From Methylococcales bacterium (lineage in GTDB: Bacteria; Pseudomonadota; Gammaproteobacteria; JABHGC01), in contig JABHHM010000077.1 in assembly GCA_018671575.1 (NCBI GenBank), forward strand, positions 1-34,250: 34,250 nucleotides of DNA, read 5' to 3'. The position numbers and the translations under genes are program-made. Positions 1-8,825 of this stretch are shown here, one piece after another. Position 1 is the stretch's first letter. Each line of letters starts with the position of its first letter. A model generated the notes under the pieces. That model did not search any database. It was not told where the DNA came from and saw only the letters and a list, made by a program, of their open reading frames with translations.

Positions 1-137
1 AAACTACCCATATTGCGCAGAAGTTTTGTTTGTCTTTTTTGTTACAAAAATAGGCGTGTAGTCGCTCTACATAACTATTTTTGTGGCAAAGAAGACGGAC
101 AAAAGAGCCAGTAAGATGGGTAGTTTATTTATTGCGA
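1..137. repeat. Palindromic repeat family A, copy 1 (cut by window start)
   Basis: The ends AAACTACCCAT (from base 1) and ATGGGTAGTTT (to 126) are inverted repeats. The centre (about 47-86) is a near-palindrome, with AAAAATAGGCGTGTAGTCG facing a strand that ends AACTATTTTT. The sequence TTTATTTATTGCG at 125-137 matches the outer end of copy 3, so the element probably extends left beyond the window. It has the same orientation as copy 3 (21899-22062) and the opposite orientation to copy 2 (645-828). No reading frame is visible. It resembles a non-autonomous, transposase-mobilised palindrome (REP/MITE type), but the mobilising enzyme is unknown. Confidence 0.7.
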
Positions 138-378
138 GTTGCCTTACGCCTAAAGTCACTGAGATTTTAAAATGCTGAAAACTACAACGTGTTGAGGAAC
201 GATTGCCGATATAGTTGTTTGGTAAGGCAATTAATTTTAGATCATTATGATGGCAATTTTCTGCTTAAAAAATCGTTGGAAAAATATTTAAGCAACTCAA
301 TTTCAGATTATTATTAATAAAAGGTTATATGAAACATAAACATGATATTCCTCTGGCAAAGGAATAAAACATTATATT
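138..378. other. Gene-free spacer with short inverted repeats
   Basis: I see no credible gene here. TTGCCTTAC (139-147) and GTAAGGCAA (222-230) are an exact 9-bp inverted pair. TATTCCT (346-352) and AGGAATA (360-366) form a 7-bp hairpin just past the 3' end of the minus-strand FmdB-like gene. The hairpin lacks a T-tract, so it is at best a weak terminator. Confidence 0.4.
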
Positions 379-633
379 TTAACCATATTCACAACTACCA
401 CGCATTCCACAACTTCCATTACCACATTGTGAAGCTGATTCCCCCAAATTTCTACTATTCACAACCTGCCCCCCATTAACCAATTTGGTTACAGGGCTAT
501 TCAAAGGTGTTTCTCCCGCTGATATACCAGCGATTTGGCATAATTCACCCCAGTTTTTTATAACATCACTCATTTTGTGTTTAACTTCGATCAATTCTCC
601 GTTAGTTTCACAACGATAATCATAGGTTGGCAT
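379..633 (-). CDS. Small FmdB-like cysteine-rich (zinc ribbon type) protein
   Basis: This 84-residue protein starts MPTYDYRCETNG, the usual opening of FmdB-family putative zinc-ribbon regulatory proteins. It continues with EVKHKMSD, NWGELC and SPVTKL blocks and ends in a short Cys/Gly-rich tail. Cysteines lie near residues 8, 32, 70, 75 and 81. The classic FmdB CxxC pairs are not all present, so metal binding is inferred. An AAGGA ribosome site (complement of 643-647) lies about 9 bases before the ATG and overlaps the edge of palindrome copy 2. The gene stands alone, with palindromes on both sides. Members of this group are small soluble proteins without a firmly established role; the family name comes from a gene near formamidase/amidase operons. 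Gene call fairly sure, function open. Confidence 0.7.
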   Translation of the reverse strand: MPTYDYRCETNGELIEVKHKMSDVIKNWGELCQIAGISAGETPLNSPVTKLVNGGQVVNSRNLGESASQCGNGSCGMRGSCEYG

Positions 634-644
634 AGCAATTATTC

Positions 645-828
645 CTTAGGGGATGCGCAATAAATAAACATCCAACTTGCTTGTACCCAAAGGGCATAGC
701 AATTTTTTTGTCCGCCTTTTTTGTTGCAAAAATAGTTGTGTAGTTCGACTACACGCCTATTTTTTCGCCTCAAAGGCAAACAAAAATCCTGCGCAATTTG
801 GACATTTATTTATTTCGCTTCCCCTAAG
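645..828. repeat. Palindromic repeat family A, copy 2
   Basis: This 184-bp element has inverted ends: CTTAGGGGATGCGCAATAAA on the left and TTTCGCTTCCCCTAAG on the right. Its central near-palindrome includes ATAGTTGTGTAGTTCG and CGACTACACGCCTAT. It is the reverse orientation of copy 3 (21899-22062). Relative to copy 3 it has about 20 extra bases near 684-703. It sits directly upstream of the FmdB-like gene and contributes part of that gene's ribosome binding site. No coding potential is visible. Confidence 0.8.
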
Positions 829-1367
829 TAGATGATCGTAATATTTTCATCTGCTTATATTTCTTCGCCTGACATTATTTTACGTTCATCTCTGAGTAAA
901 ATTCCTTACTTTTCTCCGTACAATGACTAGTCACTGTATTGTCAAAATTTATCCTTTTGTTTTCAGCTAAATTTGCTTCCATCATTAATGGGTTCAAATT
1001 TTTGACTCTTGCTGAAAAAATAGCAAAAATTATCTTCAGTAAAAAACCTGTTTTTCTCTAACTCGCTGAAATTACAAATAAAAAACAATTCTAGTAATCG
1101 TCCTCGTGTCAATCAGGGATATCCCGTAACTGATTGAATATTAACCATATTAGGGATAATACTTCATTGAAAATGTGTCAAAAAAACGTCCAAAATATTT
1201 TTTTTTATTCGTAACTTCTAAAACTCTTATTTTCATTTATAAGACTATTCTTTAAGTCATTGATTATCAGTCTTATTATGAATTGTCAGTTTTTTCTCTT
1301 TTGTCTCTTTTATGCAATAAAACATCGCTAAGTGACTGAACTATATGGAATCTATAGGAGGGTGGTA
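829..1367. other. Long AT-rich gene-free leader upstream of mraZ
   Basis: About 540 bases contain no plausible gene on either strand. The only notable structure is a nested palindrome: CAATCAG (1110-1116) and CTGATTG (1130-1136) enclose the perfect palindrome GGGATATCCC (1116-1125). TGACTAGTCA near 923 is a further 10-bp palindrome. The mraZ promoter follows immediately. Confidence 0.5.
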
Positions 1368-1396
1368 TTGACAAAAATTTATAGAGTTTCTATAGT
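1368..1396 (+). promoter_or_regulatory. Probable sigma70 promoter of mraZ and the dcw cluster
   Basis: A perfect -35 TTGACA (1368-1373) is followed after exactly 17 bases by TATAGT (1391-1396), one mismatch from the consensus -10. Transcription would start near 1403, leaving a leader of about 100 bases before mraZ. The first MraZ-like box begins inside the -10, so bound MraZ could block RNA polymerase directly. Confidence 0.75.
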
Positions 1397-1459
1397 GGGG
1401 GTAAGTGGGAAAAAATGTATAAAAGTGGAATAAAGTGGGAAAATATGTTTTTGAGTGGT
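1395..1459 (+). promoter_or_regulatory. Putative MraZ operator: five GTGG boxes in exact 10-bp phase
   Basis: GTGGG occurs at 1395, 1405 and 1435, GTGGA at 1425 and GTGGT at 1455. The 10-bp slots at 1415 and 1445 hold degenerate ATGTA and ATGTT. MraZ of Escherichia coli and Mycoplasma is known to bind direct TGGG-type repeats spaced 10 bp apart upstream of mraZ. Position and spacing match that knowledge. This array covers seven helical turns, running from the -10 hexamer into the leader. Confidence 0.7.
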
Positions 1460-1500
1460 TTTGTGAATTTATCTATAAAGTCAAAAAATAGAGGTCAATA

Positions 1501-1935
1501 GTGTTTCGAGGCGATCAACATTTGACTATAGATGCTAAAGGGCGCATGGCGATACCAACCAAGTATCGAGAGACATTGCTTGAGCGCTATGATGGCAAGT
1601 TAGTGGTGACTGCTGACCCAGAAAGTTGCTTGTTATTATTTACTTTGCAGGATTGGGAAGAATTTGAAAGAAATTTATTGAAAGCACAAAAAGAAAAACA
1701 ATTGCCAAGGCTTAAAAAACTGAAACGGTTTTATATTGGGCAGGCGACAGAATTAGAAATGGATGGTAATGGTCGAATTCTATTGCCATCTACTTTAAGA
1801 AAGTTTGCGGGCTTAGATAAAAAAATAGTGATGTGTGGACAGGGTGATCGTTTTGAAATTTGGAATGAGCAAGACTGGAATGAGCAACTCAATGATGATA
1901 TGGATGAGCTGAAAGATTTGGCAGCATTATTTTAA
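1501..1935 (+). CDS. mraZ: MraZ, dcw-cluster transcriptional regulator
   Basis: This 144-residue protein is of the AbrB/SpoVT-like MraZ family, which forms ring-shaped oligomers and represses the dcw operon by binding TGGG repeats before its own gene. It carries two tandem MraZ domains. The first, near residues 5-50, includes LTIDAKGRMAIPTKYRE; the second, near 75-120, includes ELEMDGNGRILLPSTLR. Length is close to the usual 145-155. The start is GTG, giving MFRGDQ, the standard MraZ N-terminus. GAGG at 1491-1494 is a well-spaced ribosome site. The stop codon directly abuts the rsmH start. The upstream box array implies autoregulation. Confidence 0.95.
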   Translation: MFRGDQHLTIDAKGRMAIPTKYRETLLERYDGKLVVTADPESCLLLFTLQDWEEFERNLLKAQKEKQLPRLKKLKRFYIGQATELEMDGNGRILLPSTLRKFAGLDKKIVMCGQGDRFEIWNEQDWNEQLNDDMDELKDLAALF

Positions 1936-2871
1936 ATGGAAAAATTAAAAAACCACCTTCCTGTGTTATTGAACGAAGCAGTTGATGCCTTAAATATTAT
2001 TGAAGATGGCATATATATAGATGGTACATTCGGTCGAGGCGGACATTCACGAAAAATTTTAGAACAATTGGGTGAAAATGGTCGATTGATTGTCGTAGAT
2101 AAAGATCCTGATGCTATTCAATCTGCACATCATCTTGCTGTTGAAGACCAACGAGTTTCTGTTATTCATGACTCGTTTGCCAATTTAGTTCCGATCATTG
2201 AGAGGCGACAGTTAACGGGGAAAGTTAATGGCATTTTGTTGGACTTGGGGGTTTCATCTCCTCAGCTCGATATGGCATCCAGGGGTTTTAGTTTCATGAA
2301 TGATGGCCCGTTGGACATGAGAATGGATACTGAACATGGACAATCAGCCAGAGAATGGTTGGCTCATGTTAAAGAAAAAACATTGTCAGCTATTATCAAA
2401 AAATATGGTGAAGAAAAACACAGTAAATTGATTGCTCGTGGCATAAAAAACTATCAACTTGAAAATGAAATTAAAACAACGCTTCAACTGGCAAAAATAA
2501 TTGAAGATTCAGCACCAAGAAGAGAGAAGCACAAACACCCAGCAACAAGAAGTTTTCAAGCCATTAGAATTTTTATTAATGAAGAATTAACCGATTTGGA
2601 GGCTTGTTTAAAATCAATTGTCGATTTGTTGGCAAAAAATGGGCGATTGTCGGTGATCAGTTTTCATTCATTAGAAGATCGAATCGTTAAAAGATTCATT
2701 CGCAAACAATCTAAAGGTGACCCTTATCCAGATAACTTTCCAGTCAGGCAATGTGATTTGAATCCGACCATGAAAAGTGTGGGTAAGGCCATTTTCCCAA
2801 GTGAGGAAGAAATTAAGCAAAATGTTCGGTCTCGTAGTGCCGTTTTAAGGATTGCTGAAAAGTTAAGATGA
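1936..2871 (+). CDS. rsmH: RsmH, 16S rRNA (cytosine-1402 N4) methyltransferase
   Basis: RsmH (older name MraW) methylates N4 of C1402 in 16S rRNA, in the ribosomal P site, using S-adenosylmethionine. The 311 residues match the usual family length. [13 protein letters not shown] opens the protein. The SAM-binding loop is [14 protein letters not shown] near residues 29-42. [12 protein letters not shown] (near 101-112), [19 protein letters not shown] and [13 protein letters not shown] are family signatures. The gene starts on the base after the mraZ stop and overlaps ftsL by 4 bases (ATGA), indicating translational coupling. It acts in the cytoplasm. Confidence 0.96.
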   Translation: MEKLKNHLPVLLNEAVDALNIIEDGIYIDGTFGRGGHSRKILEQLGENGRLIVVDKDPDAIQSAHHLAVEDQRVSVIHDSFANLVPIIERRQLTGKVNGILLDLGVSSPQLDMASRGFSFMNDGPLDMRMDTEHGQSAREWLAHVKEKTLSAIIKKYGEEKHSKLIARGIKNYQLENEIKTTLQLAKIIEDSAPRREKHKHPATRSFQAIRIFINEELTDLEACLKSIVDLLAKNGRLSVISFHSLEDRIVKRFIRKQSKGDPYPDNFPVRQCDLNPTMKSVGKAIFPSEEEIKQNVRSRSAVLRIAEKLR

Positions 2872-3158
2872 AGTTTAAATTGGGTGTGATTTTTGGTTTG
2901 GCGGGTTTAATTGTGATGTCCAGTTTGGGTTTAATTTACAACAAACATGCCAATCGACAATTGATTGCTGAATTAAGAGAATTACAAAATCAGAATGATT
3001 TATTGCATATTAAAAATGGTCAATTGCAATTAGAGTTTGGTGCATGGACAACGCACCAAATGATTGAGCAAAAAGCAAAAAATCAAATTGGGATGAAATA
3101 CCCAGAAATAAATAAAATGTTTATCATAAAAAGTGAAAAAAGTCATGTGGGTTACTGA
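2868..3158 (+). CDS. ftsL: FtsL, divisome bitopic membrane protein
   Basis: This 96-residue protein has the FtsL layout: a very short cytoplasmic N-terminus, one membrane segment (about residues 5-24) and a periplasmic heptad-rich coiled coil (about 28-60), then a short tail ending [15 protein letters not shown]. FtsL pairs with FtsB and FtsQ and activates the FtsW-FtsI synthase. FtsL sequences are poorly conserved, so the call rests mainly on topology, size and position between rsmH and ftsI. It overlaps rsmH by 4 bases and ftsI by 14 or 26 bases, depending on the ftsI start. Confidence 0.88.
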   Translation: MKFKLGVIFGLAGLIVMSSLGLIYNKHANRQLIAELRELQNQNDLLHIKNGQLQLEFGAWTTHQMIEQKAKNQIGMKYPEINKMFIIKSEKSHVGY

Positions 3159-4884
3159 ATCACATAAAGGCGAATATCAAAATTTTCCCAAACGAAAATT
3201 GAGCGTGCTTGTTGCTATGTCTTTGGTTGCTATTGTCTTAATGGCAAGATCGATTGACGTGCAAGTTATTAATAATGATCAGTTACAAAATCAGGGTGAT
3301 AAACGTCACATCAGAACCTTACAAACACAAGCTTATCGAGGTAAAATAAGTGATCGATTTGGTCGTCCTTTGGCGATTAGTACACAAGTTCATTCTATCT
3401 TTATTAATCCAAGGTTGATTAGTAAAGATGCTGATTGGATCGCTGATTTAGCAGATATTTTAGATTTGAAAAAAAAGCGTATCATCAATAAAATTGAAAA
3501 AAATAAACATCGCTATTTTGCTTATATAAAAAGGTGGGTAACACCTGCGACAACGGCCAAGGTCAATGCATTAATTAAGCAACATTCAATCAAAGGATTG
3601 TCGTTATTACCAGAATATAGGCGTTTTTATCCAATGGGTGAAATGTTCGCTCAAGTCGTTGGTTTCACCAACATTGATGACAAAGGGCAAGAAGGTATTG
3701 AGTTGGCATATAATCATTATTTAAAAGGAACGCCAGGCAAGCTACAAATAAAAAGAGATGCGAAACGAGAGATTATTGAAACAATCGGTATTAAATATAA
3801 AGAAAAAATAGGCAATGACTTGGTTTTAAGTCTGGATTCTAATATACAACATTTATTGCATCGAGAATTAAAAATTGCATTTGAAAAACATAATGCTAGA
3901 TCAGCTTCTGCGGTTATTTTAGATGTGAATACAGGTGAAGTGGTGGCTATGTCGAATCAACCATCATTTAACCCAAATAATAGAAGTAGTCTGAATGCAA
4001 CTCAACTAAGAAATCGTGCCGTTACTGATGTTTTTGAGCCAGGTTCTACTGTTAAGCCCTTTACCGTGGCAATTGGCTTGGAATCAGGATTGTTTAATGA
4101 AAAAAGTTTAATTGATACCACTGAAGGTCGATTGAATGTAGGTAGTCATTTGGTTAAAGATATTCATGATTACGGTAAAATAAATTTAGCTACTGTTATT
4201 CGAAAGTCCAGTAATGTCGGTGCAAGTACAATTGCATTATCATTAGATTCAGAATTTTATTGGAGAACATTGTCAAATATTGGTTTTGGTGAAGTCACTC
4301 AGAGTGGTTTTCCTGGTGAAACCACAGGAAAATTATTTCATTACAAGCGATGGAGTCGATTTAAACAGGCATCAATGGCATTTGGTTATGGTTTTTCATT
4401 AACAACATTACAGTTAGCTAAAGCTTATGTGGTGCTGGCATCGGGTGGTTACAATAAACCTATTTCTTTTACCAAAGTAGAAGGTGATATTTCAGGGACC
4501 AGAGTTTTTTCAAGAAAAACCACAGAAAAAGTATTGAGAATGATGGAAGCAGTTGTCAGAGAAAAAGATGGGACTGGACAATTGGCGCAAATAAAAGGTT
4601 ATCGAATTGCTGGAAAAACAGGAACAGTCCATAAATATCGGTCAGGTGGTTATGAAGAGGCGCGGTATTTGTCTTTGTTTTCAGGTGTTGTTCCTGCCAG
4701 TAATCCAAAATATGTTATGGTGACGATGGTTAATGATCCAAAATCAGGTAAGTATTACGGTGGACAAGTCGCTGCTCCCGTTTTTTCAAATGTAATGAGT
4801 AAAGTCTTGAGAATGAAAAATGTATTGCCTGATGATTTATCCAGTTTGGATATAAAAACAGCCAATAATAGTTGGACACATTAA
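3133..4884 (+). CDS. ftsI: FtsI (PBP3), septal peptidoglycan transpeptidase
   Basis: FtsI cross-links septal peptidoglycan with FtsW. It has a short cytoplasmic tail, a membrane helix near residues 23-39, a pedestal domain containing RGKISDRFGRPLA (69-81), and a C-terminal transpeptidase domain. The active-site motifs are visible: SxxK as STVK (305-308), SxN as SSN (359-361) and KTGT (495-498). The 583 residues match the family. The long form starts at GTG 3133; an ATG at 3145 gives 579 residues and a smaller overlap with ftsL. Neither has a strong ribosome site, so the start is uncertain by four residues. The stop is 4 bases before murE. Confidence 0.95.
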   Translation: MKKVMWVTESHKGEYQNFPKRKLSVLVAMSLVAIVLMARSIDVQVINNDQLQNQGDKRHIRTLQTQAYRGKISDRFGRPLAISTQVHSIFINPRLISKDADWIADLADILDLKKKRIINKIEKNKHRYFAYIKRWVTPATTAKVNALIKQHSIKGLSLLPEYRRFYPMGEMFAQVVGFTNIDDKGQEGIELAYNHYLKGTPGKLQIKRDAKREIIETIGIKYKEKIGNDLVLSLDSNIQHLLHRELKIAFEKHNARSASAVILDVNTGEVVAMSNQPSFNPNNRSSLNATQLRNRAVTDVFEPGSTVKPFTVAIGLESGLFNEKSLIDTTEGRLNVGSHLVKDIHDYGKINLATVIRKSSNVGASTIALSLDSEFYWRTLSNIGFGEVTQSGFPGETTGKLFHYKRWSRFKQASMAFGYGFSLTTLQLAKAYVVLASGGYNKPISFTKVEGDISGTRVFSRKTTEKVLRMMEAVVREKDGTGQLAQIKGYRIAGKTGTVHKYRSGGYEEARYLSLFSGVVPASNPKYVMVTMVNDPKSGKYYGGQVAAPVFSNVMSKVLRMKNVLPDDLSSLDIKTANNSWTH

Positions 4885-4888
4885 GTTA

Positions 4889-6373
4889 ATGAATGAAGAA
4901 TTTATTTCATTTTTATCCGATATCAGCGGTGTTTCAAATATTAATAATGTGAATTTTGGTGACTTAACTTTAGACAGTAGAGAGATTATTCCAGGAGATT
5001 GTTTTATTGCTTTAAATGGGGTGAAACAACATGGTTTGACATTTTCCAGACAAGCCATAAAAAATGGAGCGAAAGCTATTGTTTATGAGGCTGAAGGTAT
5101 TGAAATAAACGATTTTGTTGGTGAGACAGAAGGTGTCCTATTATTGCCTGTCTTGGGGTTAAAAGATAAGTTAGCTGAGTTAGCGAAAAAGTTTTATGGC
5201 AATCCGTCTGACAAACTTAAATTAATCGGCATAACGGGGACAAATGGAAAAACATCGTGTAGTCATTTTGCGGCTGAATGTTTAAATCAAAAATATAAAT
5301 CAGCTGTCATGGGAACGATTGGAAACGGTATTGTTGGGCATTTAAAGCAGTCATCTCATACAACGTTAGATATTATTTCTATTAATAAAATGCTAAATGA
5401 CTTTAGCAAAGATGATGTTAAGAATGTTGTGATGGAAGTTTCATCGCATGGCTTGGATCAGGGGCGAGTTGCAGAACTTAAATTTCAAACCGCTGTATTT
5501 ACCAATTTGACGAGAGACCATTTGGACTACCATAAAACAACAGAAAATTATGCAAAATGTAAGCTGAAATTGTTTGCCATGAAAGATTTAAAAAATGCAG
5601 TTGTTAATGTAGATGATCCTTTTAGTCAAACCATTTTGGATCATTTAAATCATCAAATTAATGTGATTGTTTATGGAATCAAATGGGTTAAAACAGACAA
5701 AAATTATGTTTTTGCTCGTGATATAACATTTGAACCCAATGGGATGGTCGTTAATTTTACATCATCCTGGGGTGATGGGGTTTTCAATACAAAATTATTG
5801 GGTGATTTTAATGTCAGTAATCTTTTGGCTGTACTAGGCATATTATTTTGTTCTGGAATAACCGTAGATAAGGCCATTAATTATATACAATCAGTGAACA
5901 ATGTAGCGGGTAGAATGGAAAAGTTTACGGCTAATAACTTACCAAAAGTTATAGTGGATTATGCGCATACTCCCGATGCTTTAGAAAAGGCATTAAAGAC
6001 TTTAAATTCACATTGCGATGGGAAAATATGGTGTGTTTTTGGTTGTGGTGGATCAAGAGACCAAGGTAAAAGAAAAATAATGGGAGCCATTGCTGAACAA
6101 ATGTGCGATCAGATTGTCCTAACAGATGATAATCCTCGAGAAGAACAATCTGAAAAAATTATAGAAGATATTTTACTGGGTATGATCAATAAGCCGATGG
6201 TAATAATTAAGCAAGATAGGCGACAAGCGATCGAATATGCTGTGACTAACGCAGATATGAATGATTTTGTTCTGGTGGCAGGTAAAGGCCATGAAAATTA
6301 TCAGGAAATTAACGGAAGGCGTTTGCCTTATTCTGATAGAGAGATTGTTAGTAATCTTGGAATGCTGAATTAA
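4889..6373 (+). CDS. murE: MurE, UDP-MurNAc-L-Ala-D-Glu:meso-diaminopimelate ligase
   Basis: MurE adds the third amino acid of the peptidoglycan stem in the cytoplasm using ATP. The 494 residues show the three Mur ligase domains: an N-terminal UDP-binding part (LTLDSREIIPGDCFIAL), the ATP-binding centre with GTNGKT at 117-122, and a C-terminal domain. The motif DNPR (in LTDDNPREEQ) is typical of enzymes specific for meso-diaminopimelate rather than lysine, which fits a Gram-negative cell. VVDYAHTPDALEKAL and CVFGCGGSRDQGKR are further signatures. It starts 4 bases after ftsI and shares one base with murF (TAATG). Confidence 0.96.
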   Translation: MNEEFISFLSDISGVSNINNVNFGDLTLDSREIIPGDCFIALNGVKQHGLTFSRQAIKNGAKAIVYEAEGIEINDFVGETEGVLLLPVLGLKDKLAELAKKFYGNPSDKLKLIGITGTNGKTSCSHFAAECLNQKYKSAVMGTIGNGIVGHLKQSSHTTLDIISINKMLNDFSKDDVKNVVMEVSSHGLDQGRVAELKFQTAVFTNLTRDHLDYHKTTENYAKCKLKLFAMKDLKNAVVNVDDPFSQTILDHLNHQINVIVYGIKWVKTDKNYVFARDITFEPNGMVVNFTSSWGDGVFNTKLLGDFNVSNLLAVLGILFCSGITVDKAINYIQSVNNVAGRMEKFTANNLPKVIVDYAHTPDALEKALKTLNSHCDGKIWCVFGCGGSRDQGKRKIMGAIAEQMCDQIVLTDDNPREEQSEKIIEDILLGMINKPMVIIKQDRRQAIEYAVTNADMNDFVLVAGKGHENYQEINGRRLPYSDREIVSNLGMLN

Positions 6374-7731
6374 TGTTTAACATGACCTTATCAAAATTAG
6401 CAAAAATAGTTGATGGTTGTTTGTATGGGGATGATGAATCTTTTGAGTGTATATCATCAGATACTCGTGCGATTAAACAAGGCGATCTTTATTTGGCTAT
6501 TAAGGGTGAAAGTTTTGATGGTCATCAATTTGTTGATGAGGCAAAGAAAAAAGGTGCTGTTGCCGCTATTGTTAGTCAAAAAAATGATTATTTAATGCCT
6601 ATTGTTGTGGTGGATGATACCGTCATTGCTTATGGTAAGTTGGCGGCATACTGGAGACAACAATGTAAGCTTAAAGTGGTTGCATTGACGGGAAGTAATG
6701 GCAAAACGACTGTTAAAGAGATGATTGCCGCTATTTTGTCACAAAAACAGCCAACTTTATCCACTCAAGGTAATTTTAATAATGAAATTGGATTGCCTAA
6801 AACATTGATGAATTTAACAGAGAAGCATCATTTTGCAGTCATAGAAATGGGTGCGAACCATATGGGTGATATTGCTTATTTAAGTCAGATAACAAAGCCT
6901 GATATTGGGTTAATTACCAATGTGGGAAGTGCTCATCTGGAGGGGTTTGGTTCCGAGGCTGGTGTGGCAAAAACCAAAGGTGAAATAATTGATGCTTTGT
7001 CATTAAATGGCATCATGGTTTTAAATGCAGATGATAAATATTTTTCTGAGTGGAAGCAACGAGCCAATGGTAAAGAAATTATTAGTTTTGCAATGTTATC
7101 TGAGGCAGATATTTCAGTAAATCGCATTGCTGAAAAAATTGAAATAAAAAACAATCAGTTTTATCAGCAGTATGACGTTATTACGCCGATTGGTCATGTA
7201 TCAATTAAGTTGTCATTGGCAGGAGCGCATAATGTGATGAATTCGTTGTCTGCCATTGCCGTTGCTATTGGCTTAGATTGTACTTTAGCAGAAATAAAGC
7301 AAGGTTTAGAATCAATAAGACCTGTTAAAGGTCGATTATGCCCAATGTTTGATGAACAAGGTGTTTGCTGGATTGATGATACTTATAATGCAAACCCAAC
7401 ATCGAGCCAGGCAGCATTAGATGTTTTAAGTCGATGTGATGGTGAGCGTATATTTGTTCTAGGTGATATGGCAGAATTAGGAGATGATTCTGTTAAGTTA
7501 CATGAAAAAATAGGTTGTCAGGCAAAAAAACAAGGTATTCAAACGATGTTTGCCATTGGTAAGGATAGTCAATATGCGATTGAACAGTTTGGTGAAAATG
7601 GGAAACATTTTGATGTTATAAACGAACTAATTGAGTCGCTTGACAATCAATTAAAATCACCAATGACTATTTTAGTCAAAGGTTCAAGGTCACAAAAAAT
7701 GGAACGTGTGATTAATTATTTTAACAAATAA
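6373..7731 (+). CDS. murF: MurF, UDP-MurNAc-tripeptide:D-Ala-D-Ala ligase
   Basis: MurF joins the D-Ala-D-Ala dipeptide made by Ddl to the UDP-MurNAc-tripeptide, completing the cytoplasmic pentapeptide precursor. The 452 residues match the family. The ATP loop GSNGKTT is at 107-113. Other marks are [23 protein letters not shown], the domain-linking [12 protein letters not shown] and VLGDMAELG. The start overlaps the murE stop by one base, so translation is probably coupled. An alternative ATG three codons later is possible but does not affect the domain. Confidence 0.96.
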   Translation: MFNMTLSKLAKIVDGCLYGDDESFECISSDTRAIKQGDLYLAIKGESFDGHQFVDEAKKKGAVAAIVSQKNDYLMPIVVVDDTVIAYGKLAAYWRQQCKLKVVALTGSNGKTTVKEMIAAILSQKQPTLSTQGNFNNEIGLPKTLMNLTEKHHFAVIEMGANHMGDIAYLSQITKPDIGLITNVGSAHLEGFGSEAGVAKTKGEIIDALSLNGIMVLNADDKYFSEWKQRANGKEIISFAMLSEADISVNRIAEKIEIKNNQFYQQYDVITPIGHVSIKLSLAGAHNVMNSLSAIAVAIGLDCTLAEIKQGLESIRPVKGRLCPMFDEQGVCWIDDTYNANPTSSQAALDVLSRCDGERIFVLGDMAELGDDSVKLHEKIGCQAKKQGIQTMFAIGKDSQYAIEQFGENGKHFDVINELIESLDNQLKSPMTILVKGSRSQKMERVINYFNK

Positions 7732-7742
7732 AGAATAAATTT

Positions 7743-8825
7743 ATGTTACTGGCTTTAGCTGATTATTTAACTCAATATCACAGTGGTTTTAATGTTTTCC
7801 AATATTTAACCATGCGAGGTATTTTAGCAACTCTAACCGCATTAATAATTTCATTTATTGTGGGACCCATCATGATAAAGAAATTGAGTTTTCATCAAAT
7901 TGGTCAAACTGTTCGGGATGATGGACCTGAGAGTCATTTGAGTAAAGCGGGTACCCCCACCATGGGTGGCGCATTAATCTTAGTAACAATCAGTATTGCA
8001 ACCTTGTTGTGGGCTGATTTATCCAATCGATATATTTGGGTTGTTTTAGCGGTTACATTGGCTTTTGGCGTAATTGGTTTTTATGATGATTATAAAAAGC
8101 TGGTGCTCAATGACTCAAAAGGCTTGATCGCCCGTTATAAATATTTTTGGCAGTCAGTGTTTGGTTTGGGTGCGGCAATATTTTTATATATGACGGCGAC
8201 AATGCCAGCTGAAACACAATTATTGATTCCCTTTTTTAAAAATATTTCATTAGAAATGGGTTGGTTGTTTATACCATTAACTTATTTTGTGATTGTTGGC
8301 ACAAGCAATGCTGTTAATTTGACCGATGGCTTAGATGGTTTGGCAATCATGCCGACAGTGATGGTTGGTGGTGCATTGGGGCTTTTTGCGTATGTTTCAG
8401 GGCATGCAAAATTTGCTGCTTATTTGACAATACCCTTTTTACCTGAAGTGGGTGAAGTCATTGTTTTCTGTGGTGCATTGGTTGGTGCAGGCTTGGGTTT
8501 TTTATGGTTTAACGCTTATCCCGCCCAGGTATTCATGGGGGATGTTGGAGCTTTGGCTTTGGGGGCAGCACTTGGAGTTGTTGCTGTTGTTGTCAGGCAA
8601 GAATTGGTATTGGTTATTATGGGTGGGGTATTTGTTGCTGAAACGGTATCTGTTATTTTGCAAGTTGCTTCCTTTAAATTAAGGGGTAAGAGAATTTTTA
8701 GAATGGCACCGATACACCATCATTTTGAACTAAAAGGATGGCCTGAGCCAAGAGTTATCGTGAGATTTTGGATTATTACAGTTATTCTGGTTTTGATAGG
8801 ATTGGCATCATTAAAGATACGATAA
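7743..8825 (+). CDS. mraY: MraY, phospho-MurNAc-pentapeptide transferase
   Basis: MraY transfers phospho-MurNAc-pentapeptide to undecaprenyl phosphate at the inner membrane, making lipid I. The 360 residues equal the E. coli length. About ten membrane segments are visible. Signature loops are the acidic [29 protein letters not shown] and the histidine motif [13 protein letters not shown] near residues 323-335, all on the cytoplasmic face in the family. It begins 11 bases after murF and shares one base with murD. Confidence 0.97.
   Translation: MLLALADYLTQYHSGFNVFQYLTMRGILATLTALIISFIVGPIMIKKLSFHQIGQTVRDDGPESHLSKAGTPTMGGALILVTISIATLLWADLSNRYIWVVLAVTLAFGVIGFYDDYKKLVLNDSKGLIARYKYFWQSVFGLGAAIFLYMTATMPAETQLLIPFFKNISLEMGWLFIPLTYFVIVGTSNAVNLTDGLDGLAIMPTVMVGGALGLFAYVSGHAKFAAYLTIPFLPEVGEVIVFCGALVGAGLGFLWFNAYPAQVFMGDVGALALGAALGVVAVVVRQELVLVIMGGVFVAETVSVILQVASFKLRGKRIFRMAPIHHHFELKGWPEPRVIVRFWIITVILVLIGLASLKIR

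Noticed and set aside
1-830. CRISPR-like repeats around the FmdB-like gene
   Set aside because: The repeats are long single palindromes far apart, with no regular short spacers and no cas genes.
8768-8824. 19-codon upstream extension of murD
   Set aside because: It only overlaps the conserved mraY C-terminus in another frame. The ATG at 8825 gives the standard MurD start and a typical TAATG junction.
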